Below, piece after piece: positions 41,772 through 42,028 of a stretch of DNA of 42,028 nucleotides (positions are counted from its first letter, which is position 1; every line of letters begins with the position of its first letter). Under the pieces are notes generated by a model. The model did not search any database, was not told the DNA's origin, and worked only from the letters and a program-made list of their open reading frames with translations. The position numbers and the translations under genes are program-made. Source of the DNA: Acidimicrobiales bacterium (GTDB taxonomy: Bacteria; Actinomycetota; Acidimicrobiia; Acidimicrobiales; Aldehydirespiratoraceae); the NCBI GenBank assembly GCA_029263235.1, contig JAJCXW010000168.1:1-42028 (forward strand), given 5' to 3'.

Positions 41772-42028
41772 TCAGCCCTTGACTATCTCAACGAGTTGGC
41801 GCATCTCTTCGGCGCTGCGAGCCGCCACGTTGAGCATCGTCACCGGGCTCTCCTCCCACGCCTGCAGGCGATCACGGATGCGCTCCACCGATCCAACCAG
41901 CGAGATCTCATCGGCGAACTCCAGCGGCACCGTGGCGATGGCCTCCTCGCGCTTGCCGGCCATGAAGAGATCCTGAATCTTGTAGGCCTCCTCCTCGTAG
42001 CCCATTCTCGCCATGAGCTTCGTGTGGT
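41772..42028 (-). CDS. LLM-class F420-dependent oxidoreductase, C-terminal part, cut by window edge
   Basis: The last 85 residues of a luciferase-like flavoprotein. GYEEEAYKIQDLFMAGKREE, AIATVPLEFADEISLVGSVE and RIRDRLQAWEESPVTMLNVA match the C-terminal helix and strand of actinobacterial F420-type LLM oxidoreductases. The reading frame continues to the window edge (HTKLMARMGYEEE), so the track start at 42014 is only an internal Met. It lies 68 bases upstream of the SufR-like gene on the same strand. Confidence 0.8.
   Translation of the reverse strand, partial: HTKLMARMGYEEEAYKIQDLFMAGKREEAIATVPLEFADEISLVGSVERIRDRLQAWEESPVTMLNVAARSAEEMRQLVEIVKG

Overview
The window looks like chromosomal DNA from a GC-rich actinobacterium, most likely a member of the Acidimicrobiia. 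The main clues are several F420-type oxidoreductases (a PPOX-fold protein and two luciferase-like flavoproteins), a polyphosphate glucokinase, a two-subunit methylmalonyl-CoA mutase, an SCO6745-family protein, lipoproteins with Thr-rich linkers, GTG starts and many 1-4 bp gene overlaps. The assignment is an inference from gene content; there is no rRNA or other marker here. I see no tRNA, rRNA, CRISPR array, insertion sequence or phage gene. There is no gene-free stretch above 300 bases.

Layout. 1-3.8 kb: the two methylmalonyl-CoA mutase subunits (the large one cut by the window edge), separated by an F420/flavin PPOX protein and a GNAT acetyltransferase on the other strand. 4.0-9.5 kb: a branched-chain-amino-acid-type ABC importer (lipoprotein receptor, fused LivH-LivM permease, LivG, LivF) plus a small membrane protein. 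9.5-18.1 kb: an amino-acid catabolic island built from two minus-strand operons (ALDH7 plus saccharopine/lysine-dehydrogenase-like protein; KamA-family radical SAM aminomutase plus PcaIJ-like CoA-transferase plus class III aminotransferase), each with a divergent RpiR-type regulator at its head. 18.3-23.2 kb: an acyl-CoA synthetase, a [3Fe-4S]-type ferredoxin, an unrecognised protein, an atypical SDR and an F420-type flavoprotein. 23.2-27.5 kb: an oxidative pentose-phosphate operon gnd-zwf-ROK remnant-pgl-ppgK. 27.6-30.5 kb: three small membrane-protein genes and a Crp/Fnr regulator; the first gene is preceded by a perfect DosR-type palindrome. 30.5-35.7 kb: a minus-strand run of DUF2269-like membrane protein, acyl-CoA dehydrogenase, nitronate-monooxygenase-like protein and a molybdopterin oxidoreductase. 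35.8-42 kb: a thiolase, then a compact minus-strand run with a SufR-like regulator, SDR, CysQ-like phosphatase, SRPBCC protein, SCO6745-like protein and DUF3048 lipoprotein, and a partial F420-type flavoprotein.

The most interesting part is the 9.5-18.1 kb island. Its enzymes can be ordered so that each does one step of a lysine-to-central-metabolism route that I do not recognise as a standard pathway: 6-deamination to the semialdehyde, ALDH7 oxidation to 2-aminoadipate, a 2,3-aminomutase giving 3-aminoadipate, transamination to 3-oxoadipate, CoA transfer to 3-oxoadipyl-CoA, then thiolysis to succinyl-CoA and acetyl-CoA. The aminomutase lacks, in my by-eye alignment, the two aspartates that hold the lysine side-chain amino group; one position is an arginine, which would suit an acidic substrate such as 2-aminoadipate. 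An alternative order starts from beta-lysine. The neighbouring ABC importer could supply the substrate. The second notable signal is the DosR-like box and the membrane-protein/Crp-Fnr cluster behind it, which suggests a low-oxygen response.
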